Assembly (NCBI RefSeq): GCF_025770725.1
Contig: NZ_JANZKZ010000005.1
Location: 100,115 to 164,114 of the forward strand
Source: Sulfurospirillum oryzae
GTDB taxonomy: Bacteria; Campylobacterota; Campylobacteria; Campylobacterales; Sulfurospirillaceae
DNA length: 64,000 nucleotides
Direction of reading: 5' to 3'
The notes under the pieces are model-generated. The model was given only the letters and a program-made list of their open reading frames with translations. It made no database searches and was not told where the DNA came from. This document shows positions 35,069 through 45,450 of the stretch, piece by piece (position 1 is the first letter of the stretch; every line of letters starts with the position of its first letter). The position numbers were made by a program, and so were the translations under genes.

Positions 35069-35617
35069 TTAAAAAAGAGAAGGTTGTGAAAGGGATTTGA
35101 GTTTAAAAGATTTGCGGTGCAGTGCACAATGCCCATACGCTTTGATTTTTTCTACATGTAAAGCACTTCCATAGCCTTTATGTTTCTCAAATTCATAATG
35201 GGGGTACGTAGCAGCAATTTCACACATATAGCGGTCGCGACTCACTTTGGCTAAGATACTCGCCGCACTCACTTCAGGCACTTTGGCATCGGCTTTAATC
35301 ATCGTGGTAATGCCAGATACGCCAAAATTACAATTGCCATCCATTAAAATGTCATGCCCTTCAAAATGTGCCTTAATCGTTTCTATGGCATATCTTAAAC
35401 AAGCGCTTAAACCTTTAGTATCGACCATGATATTATCGCAAAAGACGATTTTGAATTCGGATGCGTTTTGAAGTATTTCAAAGAGGGCTTCGCGTTGTTT
35501 TTCTGTGAGTTGTTTAGAATCATTAAGACCTAAAACAGGTTCTTTTAAAATAGCTCCTGCAACAACTAAAGGACCTGCTAAACATCCTCTGCCTGCTTCA
35601 TCTATACCACATAGCAT
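35069..35617 (-). CDS. rnhB: Ribonuclease HII
   Basis: The 182-residue protein begins MLCGIDEAGRGCLAGPLVVAG, where Asp-Glu are catalytic, and has the remaining acids in ILMDGNCNF and KADAKVPEVSAASILAKVSRD. It removes RNA from hybrids and misincorporated ribonucleotides. GGAG lies six nt before ATG 35617, which is preferred to an upstream in-frame ATG at 35635. Confidence 0.95.
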   Translation of the reverse strand: MLCGIDEAGRGCLAGPLVVAGAILKEPVLGLNDSKQLTEKQREALFEILQNASEFKIVFCDNIMVDTKGLSACLRYAIETIKAHFEGHDILMDGNCNFGVSGITTMIKADAKVPEVSAASILAKVSRDRYMCEIAATYPHYEFEKHKGYGSALHVEKIKAYGHCALHRKSFKLKSLSQPSLF

Positions 35618-35636
35618 CAAAACTCCTTCAAACATC

Positions 35637-35648
35637 TTTACATGTAAA
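35637..35648. repeat. TTTACATGTAAA palindrome, intergenic copy
   Basis: Exact copy in the short divergent gap between rnhB and the SpoIIE-type gene. It may overlap either promoter. Confidence 0.85.
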
Positions 35649-35692
35649 CGAAGTTTAGTGTAGATTTGCTAAAATGTCCCAAAGGAGTAAGC

Positions 35693-36943
35693 ATGATCCA
35701 TGAGAGAGATGAGCTTGAAAAGGCATTTAACAAGGAGCTTTTTGTCATCAAAAATGACCTTTATTATCAGCAGATTGACCTTTCAAAAAATGGCAAAAAA
35801 GAGCTTTTACGCGTGGATATTTCTTACAAACCACACAGTACGCTGAGTGGTGACACCTACTCTTTACGTAAAACAAAAGATGGAAGGTTGGTTGGGTTTA
35901 TCGCGGACGCCATGGGCAAAGGGCTTAGTGCTGCCATGAGTGCGATGGCGATTACACGCTTTTTGAACTATTTTTTTGATGAACTCGAAGAAGAAGAGGG
36001 ATTTGTATTTGATGTATGGATTCACAAAACATTGAAATTTTTGCAAAAAAATCTTTTCGATGAAGAGATTATGAGTATTTTACTTATGGAATACAATATT
36101 CAAGATTCTATCGTCAAGTATGCATCTTGCGGGATGCCAACTTTTTTTATCATTAGTGAAGCCGGTGAGTTTCAGTCTATTCGTAGTAACAACCCACCGC
36201 TGAGTCTTTTTACCGATACCGTTCATGTTAACACCCTTCCTTCCATCCCCATTTCAAAAATGCTCTGCTATACCGATGGGCTAAGTGAAAGTCTGATTGC
36301 TAATGGCAAGCTATATGCTTCATGCCTCAAGGAAGATTTTAGTGATTCGATTTGTGTGAAGGATTTTCGCGATAAAGTAGCGATGCGCATTGGTAAAGGT
36401 GATGATGACCTGACCTATATCTATATTCAAAAATTAGAGGTTTCTGAGGCATTTAAGGTATTGCGTATACAAAGCACTTATGAGGCTATTGATGAAGCGT
36501 TACAGCATGTTGCAGATTATCTCAAAAGTTATCATGTCGATAGTAAAACTTCCAGCCAAATTATGCTTACGCTCTCCGAACTTCTTTTAAATGCACTTGA
36601 ACACGGAAGTTTTGGGGTCGATAAAGCCCGTAAAAACTATCTTATTGAAAGCAATTTATTTGATGATGAGATGGTGCGCCTTGAGAAGGAACATCAGAAA
36701 AAAAAGATCAAAATCGTTTATGGCATCATTCAAAGCGGCAAGCGTGAGCTTTTTGAAGCAACGATTAGCGATCAAGGTGAAGGGTTTGATACGATGGTGC
36801 TGAAAAACATTGTCATTAATGCTGAAAAATTCAACGGACGAGGTTTTGTGATTATTCGAAAACTTTTAGATCACTTCTATTTCAATAAAAAAGGCAATGC
36901 TATTACCATTCAAAAATTCATAACGCCAGCGTTAGAGTTGTAG
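35693..36943 (+). CDS. SpoIIE-type PP2C phosphatase fused to RsbW-like ATPase domain
   Basis: Residues about 25-230 form a SpoIIE/PP2C domain: SGDTYSLRKTKDGRLVGFIADAMGKGLSAAMSAMAI holds metal-binding aspartates, and CYTDGLSES a further one. Residues about 270-415 form a HATPase_c_2 domain like anti-sigma kinases (LTLSELLLNALEHGS, ISDQGEGFDTM, GRGFVIIRKL). No receiver or membrane segment is present. Such fusions act in partner-switching, setting the phosphorylation of a STAS protein. AAAGGAG supports ATG 35693. Its 3' end overlaps the convergent ATPase gene by 12 bp. The STAS-like protein at 10179 is a speculative partner. Confidence 0.85.
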   Translation: MIHERDELEKAFNKELFVIKNDLYYQQIDLSKNGKKELLRVDISYKPHSTLSGDTYSLRKTKDGRLVGFIADAMGKGLSAAMSAMAITRFLNYFFDELEEEEGFVFDVWIHKTLKFLQKNLFDEEIMSILLMEYNIQDSIVKYASCGMPTFFIISEAGEFQSIRSNNPPLSLFTDTVHVNTLPSIPISKMLCYTDGLSESLIANGKLYASCLKEDFSDSICVKDFRDKVAMRIGKGDDDLTYIYIQKLEVSEAFKVLRIQSTYEAIDEALQHVADYLKSYHVDSKTSSQIMLTLSELLLNALEHGSFGVDKARKNYLIESNLFDDEMVRLEKEHQKKKIKIVYGIIQSGKRELFEATISDQGEGFDTMVLKNIVINAEKFNGRGFVIIRKLLDHFYFNKKGNAITIQKFITPALEL

Positions 36944-38005
36944 TGACCATTCCCAAAAAGGGGCGATAGAAAAGCTAAAGCCTTCAATATCTTTAGCGCT
37001 TTCGCTGCTAAGAGTTACAACCTCAATACGCTTTACATGTAAAGACCAAAATGTCGGTAAAAGCTTTTGAAGTTTGATCTCAATCGCCTCTGTGGTGGCA
37101 AAGCCTACACATAAAATCGCCAAAGATTCCTCAGGCAAATAAAAATCAATTCCCTCTTCGTAATAGACCTTTTTACCTCGTTTGATGAGCTCCAAAAAAA
37201 CCATATTTTCAAAACGTTTCAAAAAGTCTTTTTTAAAAGTCAGTGCATCTTTGAGCGCAAAATCGATGGGATAAACTTTTTTCGAGCTACTTGGTTGATT
37301 GTATTTTTCCACAAAAAAGAGAAGCTTTTGGTCGATGAGTTCAGCTGTGATGGCATAAAGCTTATCTTTGGAGATTTTTGTAAATGCTTTAAGATGGTTG
37401 TAAATTTGAAATAAAGAGACTTTGGTACTTTGCAGTTCGCATAAACGCTTATAAATAAGAAATGTTGTAGCGTCATTAAGAATAAGATGAAGCATCGATT
37501 GCATCTGCCTTTGATAATCCTGCTCAACACTTTGCACAATTTGGGGAAATGTTCCATTGTTCGCAAAAAGGTTGAAAAGATGTTCAATGTTAGAGTGTTT
37601 TTTATCAAACGAGATAAATTCCTCAAAATCGAGCGGGTAAAGTGTCAGCTCTTCGTAGCCTTGAAGCGTTTTACATGTAAAGGTGGTTGTGATGAGAATT
37701 TCTTCGACTTTTGGAAGATCAAAGGAAAAGTCGAAATGCTCTATTACCAGTAATTGAATGCGATTTTTTTGCAGAAAAAGTGGCAAATTTTCAGCGACTA
37801 AATGAGGCTCAATACGGTCATCAGAAAAATCAATATAAAGATAACTTCCTTTTTCATAATGGCTCAAATGATCAATAATCAGATGGCTTTTTCCACTTTT
37901 TCTTGGACCATGAAGAATGGTTTTTTTAGAACCAATTGTAATTTTTCGATCAAAAAAGAGACTATTTTTAAAATTTGCTTCATAGAGTGTTTGAAGTGTT
38001 TGCAT
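36932..38005 (-). CDS. AAA-type ATPase with C-terminal DUF4143-like region
   Basis: A Walker A motif GPRKSGKSHL (about 33-42) begins an AAA_14-like ATPase domain; the Walker B strand reads LLVIEHFDF, with Glu-His where Asp-Asp or Asp-Glu is usual. The C-terminal part (about 190-350) includes a winged-helix-like stretch and a nuclease-like FLELIKRGKKVYYEEGIDFYL, reminiscent of DUF4143 ATPases. Function unknown; no partner gene is adjacent. AAGGAA precedes the ATG. Two TTTACATGTAAA copies lie in the gene. Confidence 0.7.
   Translation of the reverse strand: MQTLQTLYEANFKNSLFFDRKITIGSKKTILHGPRKSGKSHLIIDHLSHYEKGSYLYIDFSDDRIEPHLVAENLPLFLQKNRIQLLVIEHFDFSFDLPKVEEILITTTFTCKTLQGYEELTLYPLDFEEFISFDKKHSNIEHLFNLFANNGTFPQIVQSVEQDYQRQMQSMLHLILNDATTFLIYKRLCELQSTKVSLFQIYNHLKAFTKISKDKLYAITAELIDQKLLFFVEKYNQPSSSKKVYPIDFALKDALTFKKDFLKRFENMVFLELIKRGKKVYYEEGIDFYLPEESLAILCVGFATTEAIEIKLQKLLPTFWSLHVKRIEVVTLSSESAKDIEGFSFSIAPFWEWSLQL
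37032..37043. repeat. TTTACATGTAAA palindrome inside ATPase gene, copy 1
   Basis: Exact copy within the 14-bp palindrome CTTTACATGTAAAG, read on the minus strand as LHVK. Confidence 0.85.
37670..37681. repeat. TTTACATGTAAA palindrome inside ATPase gene, copy 2
   Basis: Exact copy, read on the minus strand as FTCK, a different frame from copy 1 in the same gene. Confidence 0.85.
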
Positions 38006-38175
38006 TATTTTTCCTTATTTTGATCTAAAAAAGCAAAATTTATTTGACTCTATTTTTCATATTTTTTCAAAAAATTGCACATAAAAATTGTCAGAAAGAG
38101 ATTGAAAAAGTCTATTATTTTCCTTATTAAAAGGAAATAAAATGAGTCTTCAATCTGCAAAAACCCCTATATTTA

Positions 38176-38204
38176 TTGACTTTTAGTATCTATTGTTGTA
38201 AAAT
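38176..38204 (+). promoter_or_regulatory. Sigma-70 promoter of the S10 ribosomal operon
   Basis: TTGACT (38176-38181) and TAAAAT (38199-38204) are separated by the ideal 17 bp, about 55 nt ahead of rpsJ. The rest of the 38006-38259 gap contains AT-rich DNA and a hairpin with RBS-like sequence near 38115-38140. Confidence 0.75.
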
Positions 38205-38259
38205 CACAGTCCTTTAATTAGGTCATCTTCAAGGTGGCAAGTTCTTTACAGGGGTACAA

Positions 38260-38571
38260 ATGGAAAAAATTAGACTTAAACTCAAGGCGTATGACCATAG
38301 AGTTTTAGACAGATCTGTTGCAGCTATCGTTGAAGCTGTCAAACGAACTGGAGCCGAAATTGTCGGACCAATTCCTATGCCTACAAAAATCAAGCGCTAT
38401 ACAGTGCTTAGATCTCCGCACGTAAACAAAACTTCAAGAGAGCAATTTGAGATGAGAATCCATGCACGTATGATCGACATCGTGTCTGCGACTACTGATA
38501 CAGTTGATTCACTCATGAAACTTGACCTCGCTCCAGAAGTCAACGTTGAAGTTAGAGCTATGGGTAAATAA
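38260..38571 (+). CDS. rpsJ: 30S ribosomal protein S10
   Basis: The 103-residue sequence [17 protein letters not shown]...[16 protein letters not shown] is typical S10, including the loop that contacts 16S rRNA and the surface used in NusB-dependent antitermination. It heads the ribosomal superoperon, with AGGGG upstream of the ATG. Confidence 0.98.
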   Translation: MEKIRLKLKAYDHRVLDRSVAAIVEAVKRTGAEIVGPIPMPTKIKRYTVLRSPHVNKTSREQFEMRIHARMIDIVSATTDTVDSLMKLDLAPEVNVEVRAMGK

Positions 38572-38580
38572 GGGGTAATG

Positions 38581-39159
38581 ATGGAATATATTATTGAAAA
38601 AATCGGCATGAGCCGAACAATTGCAGTACCAAGCGTTCCTGTCACGTTACTCAGAGTTTTAGAAGCGAAAGTATGTGAAGTTAACGCTGACAAACGCGCT
38701 TTAGTTTCGTATGTTAGTGGCAAAAAAATGAACAAAGCTATTGCAGGTCAGCAAAAAAAGTATAACCTTTCTGCTGCATTCAATCGTTTTGTGACACTTG
38801 ATGTTGCAAATGCAGAAGCTGGCGATTTAGATACAGCACCTTTGGGCGAAGCAAAAACACTTAAAGTGTCTTTGAATACTAAAGGTAGAGGTTTTGCAGG
38901 TGTTATTAAACGCCACAATTTCCAAGGTGGTCCTGGTGGACATGGTAGTCGTTTTCACAGAGCTCCTGGTTCAATCGGTAACTGTGAATGGCCTGGTCGT
39001 GTTCAAAAAGGCAAAAAAATGCCTGGTCACTATGGTAACACTCAAGTTACAGTAAAAAATGAGATCGTTTCATTTGACGCACAAAATGGTATCTTGGCTG
39101 TTAAAGGCTCAGTTCCAGGTGCAAATGGATCATTAGGTAAAGTAAGGATTGTTAAATGA
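38581..39159 (+). CDS. rplC: 50S ribosomal protein L3
   Basis: L3 is recognised from EKIGMSRTI and the long central loop [21 protein letters not shown] that reaches the peptidyl transferase centre. Two ATG codons are adjacent (38578, 38581); I choose the second because AGGGG is then six nt away rather than three. Confidence 0.97.
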   Translation: MEYIIEKIGMSRTIAVPSVPVTLLRVLEAKVCEVNADKRALVSYVSGKKMNKAIAGQQKKYNLSAAFNRFVTLDVANAEAGDLDTAPLGEAKTLKVSLNTKGRGFAGVIKRHNFQGGPGGHGSRFHRAPGSIGNCEWPGRVQKGKKMPGHYGNTQVTVKNEIVSFDAQNGILAVKGSVPGANGSLGKVRIVK

Positions 39160-39770
39160 GTAGCGCAATCGTATTAAATGAAAAATTAGAAAATGTTGGT
39201 GCATTGGCTCTTCCTGCAAGTTTTGAAGAGATCCATTCACACAACCTATATCTTTATGTCAAATCATACCAAGCTGCGCTTCGTTCAAACACTGCGAACA
39301 CTAAAACAAAAGGTGACGTAAGTGGTGGTGGTAAAAAACCTTGGGCTCAAAAAGGTCGAGGTGGTGCACGTGCTGGTAGTAGAAGAAGTCCAGTATGGGT
39401 TGGCGGTGGTGCTGCATTTGGCCCTAAAGCTAACAGAAATTATGATTTGAAAGTTAACAAAAAACAGAAAAAATTAGCACTTGAATTCGCATTGAATGAA
39501 AAAGCGGCTAATAACGCACTTTTTGTTGTTGATTCTTTGAGTGTTGAATCTGGTAAAACTAAAGATGCAGCAAAGATCATTAAAACACTTGGTACAAGAG
39601 ATGCATTAATCGTTAAAGAATTGGTCGATGAAAAAACATTGTTAGCGTTTAGAAATATTCAAAACTGCTACCTTGTTGAATCAAATGAGCTTAATGCGTA
39701 TTTAGCAACTGCGTTCTATGCGGTAATCATAGAAAAATCAGTGCTTGAAACAATCACAAAAGAGGGCTAA
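39156..39770 (+). CDS. rplD: 50S ribosomal protein L4
   Basis: The 204-residue protein has the L4 extended loop ([19 protein letters not shown]) that lines the exit tunnel and an alpha/beta globular part. It is coupled to rplC by ATGA. No L4-binding leader of the E. coli kind was identified before rpsJ. Confidence 0.97.
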   Translation: MSSAIVLNEKLENVGALALPASFEEIHSHNLYLYVKSYQAALRSNTANTKTKGDVSGGGKKPWAQKGRGGARAGSRRSPVWVGGGAAFGPKANRNYDLKVNKKQKKLALEFALNEKAANNALFVVDSLSVESGKTKDAAKIIKTLGTRDALIVKELVDEKTLLAFRNIQNCYLVESNELNAYLATAFYAVIIEKSVLETITKEG

Positions 39771-39772
39771 GA

Positions 39773-40054
39773 ATGGCTGATATTACTGATATTAAGGCAA
39801 TCCTTTATACTGAAAAGAGCTTGAGCCTTCAAGAGAATGGTACAGTTGTTATCCAAACTTCAGTAAGAATGACAAAAAATGGTTTAAAAGAAGTATTAAA
39901 ACAATACTTTGGTTTCACTCCATTAAAAATCAATTCTCTTAGAGTTATGGGAAAAGTTAAGAAGTTTAAAGGCATTGAAGGCAAACGTAATGATTTTAAA
40001 AAGTTTTATGTTCAGTTGCCAGAGGGCGCTAAACTAGAGAATGTGGAGGCGTAA
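39773..40054 (+). CDS. rplW: 50S ribosomal protein L23
   Basis: The 93-residue protein starts [19 protein letters not shown] and keeps the L23 helix-strand core, with a basic loop ([20 protein letters not shown]). L23 lies at the tunnel exit and docks trigger factor and SRP. Two bases separate it from rplD. Confidence 0.96.
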   Translation: MADITDIKAILYTEKSLSLQENGTVVIQTSVRMTKNGLKEVLKQYFGFTPLKINSLRVMGKVKKFKGIEGKRNDFKKFYVQLPEGAKLENVEA

Positions 40055-40056
40055 TC

Positions 40057-40887
40057 ATGGCAATAAAATCATTTAAACCATATACCCCGAGCCGTAGATT
40101 TTTAACAGGACTTGATTCAAGCGACATTACTGCAAAAGCTAGTGTTCCTTCACTCCTTGTTAAAATTGCTGCAACGGCAGGTAGAAATAACAATGGTAGA
40201 ATCACTTCTCGTCATAAAGAAGCGGGCGCTAAAAAACTTTACAGAATTATTGACTTCAAAAGAAGAAAATTTGATGTAGAAGGAACAGTTGCTGCCATTG
40301 AGTATGATCCAAATAGAAATTGTAGAATTGCTCTTATCAATTATGCAGATGGTGAGAAAAGATATATCCTTCAACCATCAGGCTTAAAAGTTGGCGATAA
40401 AATTCAAGCAGCAGAAGCTGGTCTTGATATTAAACCAGGTAACGCAATGAAACTAAAAAGCATCCCTGTTGGTACGATCTTACACAATATTGAACTTAAA
40501 CCTGGTAAGGGTGGTCAGATGGCACGTAGTGCTGGTGGTTACGCTCAACTTATGGGTAAAGAGACTCAGTATGTTATGGTAAGACTTCCAAGTGGTGAGA
40601 TGAGACAAATATTGGCAGAGTGTATGGCTACTGTTGGTGTTGTTGGAAATGAAGATTGGGCAAACGTTGTTATCGGTAAAGCGGGTCGTAATAGACACCG
40701 TGGTATTAGACCTCAAACTCGTGGTTCTGCAATGAACCCAGTAGATCACCCACATGGTGGTGGTGAGGGTAAAACCAACTCAGGACGTCATCCAGTAACT
40801 CCATGGGGACAACCAACTAAAGGTAGAAAAACTCGTAAGAAAAAAGCGAGCGACAAACTGATTATTTCTAGAAGAAAAGGAAAATAG
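40057..40887 (+). CDS. rplB: 50S ribosomal protein L2
   Basis: L2 is evident from [22 protein letters not shown] and the C-terminal [16 protein letters not shown], which holds the conserved His near the peptidyl transferase centre. Length (276) is standard. Its stop codon directly abuts the rpsS ATG. Confidence 0.98.
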   Translation: MAIKSFKPYTPSRRFLTGLDSSDITAKASVPSLLVKIAATAGRNNNGRITSRHKEAGAKKLYRIIDFKRRKFDVEGTVAAIEYDPNRNCRIALINYADGEKRYILQPSGLKVGDKIQAAEAGLDIKPGNAMKLKSIPVGTILHNIELKPGKGGQMARSAGGYAQLMGKETQYVMVRLPSGEMRQILAECMATVGVVGNEDWANVVIGKAGRNRHRGIRPQTRGSAMNPVDHPHGGGEGKTNSGRHPVTPWGQPTKGRKTRKKKASDKLIISRRKGK

Positions 40888-41169
40888 ATGGCTAGATCGC
40901 TAAAAAAAGGTCCTTTTGTTGATGCTCATTTGTTGAAAAAAACGGTTGAAGCAAAAGAGACAAAATCAAACAAGCCGATTAAGACATGGTCTCGTAGAAG
41001 TACTATTATTCCTGATATGATCGGTATTACATTTAATGTCCATAACGGTAGAAACTTTGTACCAGTTTATGTTACAGAGAACCATATTGGTTATAAAATG
41101 GGTGAGTTTGCACCAACTCGTACGTTCAAGGGTCATAAGGGCTCTGTTCAGAAAAAAATTGGTAAGTAG
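40888..41169 (+). CDS. rpsS: 30S ribosomal protein S19
   Basis: The 93-residue sequence [18 protein letters not shown]...[14 protein letters not shown] is typical S19, which pairs with S13 in the 30S head. It starts on the base after the rplB stop. Confidence 0.98.
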   Translation: MARSLKKGPFVDAHLLKKTVEAKETKSNKPIKTWSRRSTIIPDMIGITFNVHNGRNFVPVYVTENHIGYKMGEFAPTRTFKGHKGSVQKKIGK

Positions 41170-41176
41170 GTAGAAT

Positions 41177-41509
41177 ATGAGTAAAGCAATATTAAAATTT
41201 ATCAGATTGTCTCCTACAAAAGCAAGGTTAATTGCACGTGAAGTTCAAGGAATGAATGCTGAGCTTGCTATGGCAAGTTTAGAGTTTATGCCAAACAAAG
41301 GTGCAAAAATCATTTCTAAAGTGATCGCTTCTGCTGTTTCTAATGGCGGATTTGAACCTCAAGAAGTTGTTGTTGCTTCTTGTCGCGTTGACGCAGGTCC
41401 GGTACTTAAACGTTTTCTGCCAAGAGCAAGAGGTAGTGCGAGTGGCATTAGAAAACCAACTTCTCATGTATTTGTTGAAGTAGCAAAAGCTGCAAAGAAG
41501 GAAGACTAA
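41177..41509 (+). CDS. rplV: 50S ribosomal protein L22
   Basis: L22 is recognised from [18 protein letters not shown] and the C-terminal hairpin ([21 protein letters not shown]) that projects into the exit tunnel at the macrolide site. No insertion in the hairpin is seen. Confidence 0.97.
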   Translation: MSKAILKFIRLSPTKARLIAREVQGMNAELAMASLEFMPNKGAKIISKVIASAVSNGGFEPQEVVVASCRVDAGPVLKRFLPRARGSASGIRKPTSHVFVEVAKAAKKED

Positions 41510-41510
41510 G

Positions 41511-42224
41511 ATGGGTCAAAAAGTAAATCCGATTGGTTTAAGACTTGGTATTAATAGAAACTGGGATTCACGTTGGTTCCCAAGTAAGCAAACCTTAGCG
41601 ACAAGCATTGGTGAAGATTACAAAATTAGAACATTTTTGAAAAAAGAGCTTTACTATGCAGGTGTGAGTCAAATTTTGATTGAGCGTACTGCTAAAAAGC
41701 TTAGAGTTACTGTTGTTGCTGCGCGTCCTGGTATCATTATTGGTAAAAAAGGCTCTGATATTGAAAAATTAAGAGTTAAATTGACCAAACTTATTGATAA
41801 AGATGTTAACGTCAACATTAAAGAAGAGAGACGTCCTCAAGCTTCAGCACAACTTTGTGCCGAAAACGTTGCAATGCAACTTGAGCGTCGTGTAGCCTTT
41901 AGAAGAGCAATGAAAAAAGTGATTCAGGGTGCACAAAAATCAGGTGCAAAAGGTATTAAAATTTCTGTTTCAGGACGTCTTGGTGGCGCTGAAATGGCAA
42001 GAACTGAATGGTACCTTGAAGGACGTGTTCCACTTCATACGCTAAGAGCGAAAATTGATTATGGTTTTGCTGAAGCACACACTACATACGGTGTTATTGG
42101 TGTTAAAGTATGGATTTTCAAAGGTGAAGTACTTGTAAAAGGACTTGTACCTGAGAAAGAAGAAGCACCTGAAAAAGAGAATTCACGCAAGCCAAGAGCG
42201 CGTAAAGAGAGAGGTAAAAACTAA
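41511..42224 (+). CDS. rpsC: 30S ribosomal protein S3
   Basis: The 237-residue protein has the N-terminal KH-like fold ([20 protein letters not shown], GxxG loop) and the S3 C-terminal domain ([24 protein letters not shown]). A charged tail of about 25 residues ([19 protein letters not shown]) follows. S3 lines the mRNA entry channel. Confidence 0.97.
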   Translation: MGQKVNPIGLRLGINRNWDSRWFPSKQTLATSIGEDYKIRTFLKKELYYAGVSQILIERTAKKLRVTVVAARPGIIIGKKGSDIEKLRVKLTKLIDKDVNVNIKEERRPQASAQLCAENVAMQLERRVAFRRAMKKVIQGAQKSGAKGIKISVSGRLGGAEMARTEWYLEGRVPLHTLRAKIDYGFAEAHTTYGVIGVKVWIFKGEVLVKGLVPEKEEAPEKENSRKPRARKERGKN

Positions 42225-42649
42225 TGTTAATGCCTAAAAGAACGAAATATAAAAAGCAGATGAAAGGCCGCAACCGCGGTGAAGCTCATAGTGGTGCTTC
42301 AATCTCTTTTGGTGAAATCGGTCTAAAAGCTGTTGAAGCTGGACGTATTGATTCACGCCAAATTGAGGCTGCGAGGATTGCTTATACAAGACACGTTAAG
42401 CGTCAAGCTAAGACTTGGATTCGTGTATTCCCAGACAAACCATTAACTGCTAAGCCTATCGAAACACGTATGGGTAAAGGTAAAGGTTCTGTTGATAAGT
42501 GGGTTATGAATGTTAAGCCTGGTAGAATTATTTTTGAAATGGCAGGTGTACCTGAAGAATTAGCGCGTGAAGCGTTGACACTTGCAATGCATAAATTGCC
42601 TTTCAAAACCAAGATTGTAACTCGAGAGAGCGAAAATGAAGTATATTGA
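42224..42649 (+). CDS. rplP: 50S ribosomal protein L16
   Basis: [24 protein letters not shown] and the central [16 protein letters not shown] and [19 protein letters not shown] define L16, which helps position A-site tRNA. The start overlaps the rpsC stop by one base; the end overlaps rpmC by 14 nt. Confidence 0.97.
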   Translation: MLMPKRTKYKKQMKGRNRGEAHSGASISFGEIGLKAVEAGRIDSRQIEAARIAYTRHVKRQAKTWIRVFPDKPLTAKPIETRMGKGKGSVDKWVMNVKPGRIIFEMAGVPEELAREALTLAMHKLPFKTKIVTRESENEVY

Positions 42650-42824
42650 TTTAAACGGCAAAAGCGCGTCAGAGCTTTTAGAGTTGTTAAAAGAGAAAAA
42701 GGTTCTTTTGTTTACATTAAGACAAAAGCTAAAAACAATGCAACTTACTAATCCAAATGAGATTAAAGAAGTTAGAAGAGATATCGCACGTATTAATACG
42801 GCAATTTCTGCTCAAAACAAGTAG
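42636..42824 (+). CDS. rpmC: 50S ribosomal protein L29
   Basis: The 62-residue helical protein has the L29 pattern [44 protein letters not shown]. It begins 14 nt inside rplP, implying coupled translation. Confidence 0.95.
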   Translation: MKYIDLNGKSASELLELLKEKKVLLFTLRQKLKTMQLTNPNEIKEVRRDIARINTAISAQNK

Positions 42825-42833
42825 GGGTAACTA

Positions 42834-43085
42834 ATGGCTTTAAAACGAGAGATTCAAGGCGTAGTTGTTCAGAAAACTGGTGATAAAACAATCACCGTTT
42901 TGGTAGAGAGACGTGTAATGCACCCAAGATATCGCAAGTTCGTTAAACGTTTCAAAAAATACCTAGTCCATGACGAGAGCAACCAAGTAAAAATCGGCGA
43001 CACAGTAAGCGCTATCGAGTGCAGACCACTTTCAAAAAGAAAGTCTTTTAGACTTAGCGCGATTGTTAAAGTGGGAGTTGAATAA
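42834..43085 (+). CDS. rpsQ: 30S ribosomal protein S17
   Basis: An 83-residue OB-fold protein with [29 protein letters not shown] and a C-terminal [12 protein letters not shown], both typical of S17. Its stop shares a base with the rplN start. Confidence 0.96.
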   Translation: MALKREIQGVVVQKTGDKTITVLVERRVMHPRYRKFVKRFKKYLVHDESNQVKIGDTVSAIECRPLSKRKSFRLSAIVKVGVE

Positions 43086-43453
43086 TGATACAAAGTTTTA
43101 CAAGATTAGCTGTTGCTGATAACAGTGGTGCTAAAGAGATCATGTGTATTAAAGTTCTTGGTGGTAGTAAACGTCGTTATGCAACCGTAGGTGATGTTAT
43201 CATTGCTTCTGTCAAAAAAGCTTTGCCAAGTGGTAAAGTGAAAAAAGGACAAGTTGTCAAAGCGGTTATCGTAAGAACAAAAAAAGAGATCCAAAGAGAA
43301 AACGGCTCACTCATTCGTTTTGATGAGAATGCTGCTGTTATTCTTGATAACAAAAGAGAGCCAATCGGTACAAGGATTTTCGGACCAGTTGGTCGTGAAG
43401 TTCGTTATGCTAACTTCATGAAAATCGTATCTTTGGCACCGGAGGTACTATAA
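43085..43453 (+). CDS. rplN: 50S ribosomal protein L14
   Basis: The 122-residue sequence [27 protein letters not shown]...FGPVGREVR is typical L14, which forms intersubunit bridges and binds RsfS. It overlaps rpsQ and rplX by one base each. Confidence 0.98.
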   Translation: MIQSFTRLAVADNSGAKEIMCIKVLGGSKRRYATVGDVIIASVKKALPSGKVKKGQVVKAVIVRTKKEIQRENGSLIRFDENAAVILDNKREPIGTRIFGPVGREVRYANFMKIVSLAPEVL

Positions 43454-43689
43454 TGGCGACTAAGATGAAAATTAAAAAAGGCGATACTGTAAAAGTAATC
43501 GCAGGCGACGATAAAGGTAAAGAGGCAAAAGTTGTTCAAGTTTTGCCAAAAACTTCACAAGTCGTTGTTGAGGGTTGCAAAGTAGTAAAAAAAGCCATTA
43601 AGCCAAGTGAGAGTAACCCTAAGGGTGGTTTTGCAAATGTTGAAAAACCAATTCATGTCTCGAATGTGGCTAAAGTAGAGGGTAAATAA
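43453..43689 (+). CDS. rplX: 50S ribosomal protein L24
   Basis: A KOW motif ([27 protein letters not shown], about 7-33) identifies L24, an early assembly protein near the exit tunnel. At 78 residues it is shorter than the E. coli protein (about 104), usual for this lineage. Confidence 0.95.
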   Translation: MATKMKIKKGDTVKVIAGDDKGKEAKVVQVLPKTSQVVVEGCKVVKKAIKPSESNPKGGFANVEKPIHVSNVAKVEGK

Positions 43690-44234
43690 TGAACAGATTG
43701 CAAGAGAAATTTAATGCTGAAGTTCAACCAGCATTGGTTAAAGAGTTTAATATTGCTAATCCTATGTTGTCACCTAAAATTGAAAAAGTTGTTATCAGCG
43801 TTGGTGCTGGTGAAGAAGGTAAAGATACTAAGTTATTGCAAAATATCGTCGATACCATCTCTTTAATCGCTGGTCAAAAAGCGGTTGTTGCGAATGCTAA
43901 AAAATCAGTTGCTGGTTTTAAAGTACGTGCTGGTTACCCAGTCGGTGTTAAAGTAACACTTCGTAAAGAGAACATGTATGCATTTTTGGACAAGCTTATC
44001 TCTGTAGCCCTTCCTAGAGTAAAAGATTTTAGAGGTCTTCCAAGAGTAGGTTTTGACGGACGTGCAAACTACAACTTTGGTCTTAATGAGCAATTGATGT
44101 TCCCAGAAGTTGAGTATGATAACATTATGAAAACTCACGGAATGAATATTACGATCGTAACAACTGCTAGCAATGATAAAGAAGCGTTTAGACTTCTTGA
44201 ACTCATTGGTTTGCCGTTCGCAAAAGGTAAATAA
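43689..44234 (+). CDS. rplE: 50S ribosomal protein L5
   Basis: L5 is shown by [40 protein letters not shown] and the C-terminal [13 protein letters not shown]. It binds 5S rRNA. Length of 181 is standard. Confidence 0.98.
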   Translation: MNRLQEKFNAEVQPALVKEFNIANPMLSPKIEKVVISVGAGEEGKDTKLLQNIVDTISLIAGQKAVVANAKKSVAGFKVRAGYPVGVKVTLRKENMYAFLDKLISVALPRVKDFRGLPRVGFDGRANYNFGLNEQLMFPEVEYDNIMKTHGMNITIVTTASNDKEAFRLLELIGLPFAKGK

Positions 44235-44235
44235 T

Positions 44236-44421
44236 ATGGCTAAAAAATCGATGATTGCAAAGGCTGCTAGAAAGCCTAAGTTTCAAGTAAGAGCATACAC
44301 AAGATGTCAAATTTGTGGACGTCCACACTCTGTTTACAGAGATTTTGGTATCTGCAGAATTTGTCTTCGTAAAATGGCAAATGAGGGTCTTATTCCAGGC
44401 CTCAAAAAAGCAAGCTGGTAA
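44236..44421 (+). CDS. rpsN: 30S ribosomal protein S14, zinc-binding type
   Basis: The 61-residue protein carries two CxxC pairs (CQIC...CRIC) forming the zinc ribbon of type-Z S14. The start is ATG 44236, one nt after the rplE stop; an in-frame upstream ATG lies inside rplE and is rejected. Confidence 0.97.
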   Translation: MAKKSMIAKAARKPKFQVRAYTRCQICGRPHSVYRDFGICRICLRKMANEGLIPGLKKASW

Positions 44422-44432
44422 GGAAATAGACT

Positions 44433-44828
44433 ATGATTAATGATCTAGTAGCAGATTCTCTAACAAGAATCAGAAATGCATCAATGAGAAAACTTGATGT
44501 CACAAAGTTAATGCATTCAAAACTGGTTGAAGCGATTTTAGTTATTTTCCAAAACAAAGGTTATATCGAAAGTTTTAACGTTGTTGAAGAAGGTCCTAAG
44601 AAATTTATCAATGTTGTTTTGAAGTATGACGCAAGAGGCAGCCAAGTTATTAATGAAGTGAAAAAAATCTCAAAACCAGGCCGTAGAGTCTATAAAGGTT
44701 GCGACGAAATTAAACGCTTCAAAAATGGTTATGGTACTATCGTTGTTAGTACATCAAAAGGTGTTCTCAGTAATGATGACGCTCACAAAGCAGGTCTTGG
44801 TGGCGAAGTTATCTGTAGTATTTGGTAA
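44433..44828 (+). CDS. rpsH: 30S ribosomal protein S8
   Basis: [20 protein letters not shown] and the C-terminal [33 protein letters not shown] identify S8, which binds the central domain of 16S rRNA and in E. coli represses the spc operon. A 76-bp gap follows before rplF. Confidence 0.98.
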   Translation: MINDLVADSLTRIRNASMRKLDVTKLMHSKLVEAILVIFQNKGYIESFNVVEEGPKKFINVVLKYDARGSQVINEVKKISKPGRRVYKGCDEIKRFKNGYGTIVVSTSKGVLSNDDAHKAGLGGEVICSIW

Positions 44829-44904
44829 TTAGCTGTTCTTTTATGGTATTCGATATCCATTCTAAGATTGTAAGCTTATCGTAGACAAGTAAAAGGAAAT
44901 AAAA

Positions 44905-45441
44905 ATGTCTCGTATTGGTAAAAAGCCTGTTAAGATACCTGCTGGGATTGAAGTCTCAGTTAATGGTGCTGTAATAGCGTTTAAAAAAGGTAGTGTTTCA
45001 AAAGAATTGGACACTAAGGGAAATGTTGACGTAAAAGTTCAAGATGGAGAGCTTGTATTTATTTCAAAAGGTGCTGATCGTCAGAGCAGCGCTTTTTGGG
45101 GAACATACCGTGCGCTTGGTCAAAATGTTATCACAGGTTTAACTGAAGGTTTTAAAAAGCAACTTGAGATTAACGGTGTTGGTTATAGAGCTGCCGTTAA
45201 TGGTAATGTTCTTGAACTTCAACTAGGATTTTCTCACCCAATCAATTATGAATTTCCAAAAGATATTCAAATTGCAGTTGAAAAAAACGTGATTACAATT
45301 CAAGGTGATGACAAGCAAGTAGTTGGTCAGATTGCTGCCGAAATTAGAAGTTTTAGAGCTCCAGAGCCTTACAAAGGTAAAGGTGTTAAATATTCTGATG
45401 AAACTATTATCCGTAAAGCCGGAAAAACTTCCAAGAAGTAA
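44905..45441 (+). CDS. rplF: 50S ribosomal protein L6
   Basis: [19 protein letters not shown], the duplicated L6 fold and a C-terminal [22 protein letters not shown] are typical. L6 lies near the factor-binding centre. AAAGGAAA precedes the ATG. Confidence 0.98.
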   Translation: MSRIGKKPVKIPAGIEVSVNGAVIAFKKGSVSKELDTKGNVDVKVQDGELVFISKGADRQSSAFWGTYRALGQNVITGLTEGFKKQLEINGVGYRAAVNGNVLELQLGFSHPINYEFPKDIQIAVEKNVITIQGDDKQVVGQIAAEIRSFRAPEPYKGKGVKYSDETIIRKAGKTSKK

Positions 45442-45450
45442 GGGTAAGAG

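Noticed and set aside
38142..38186. Fourteen-codon ORF with a good AAGGAAA site upstream of rpsJ
   Set aside because: It overlaps the -35 element of the S10 promoter, so it would lie upstream of that transcript, and it has no recognisable product. Treated as chance.
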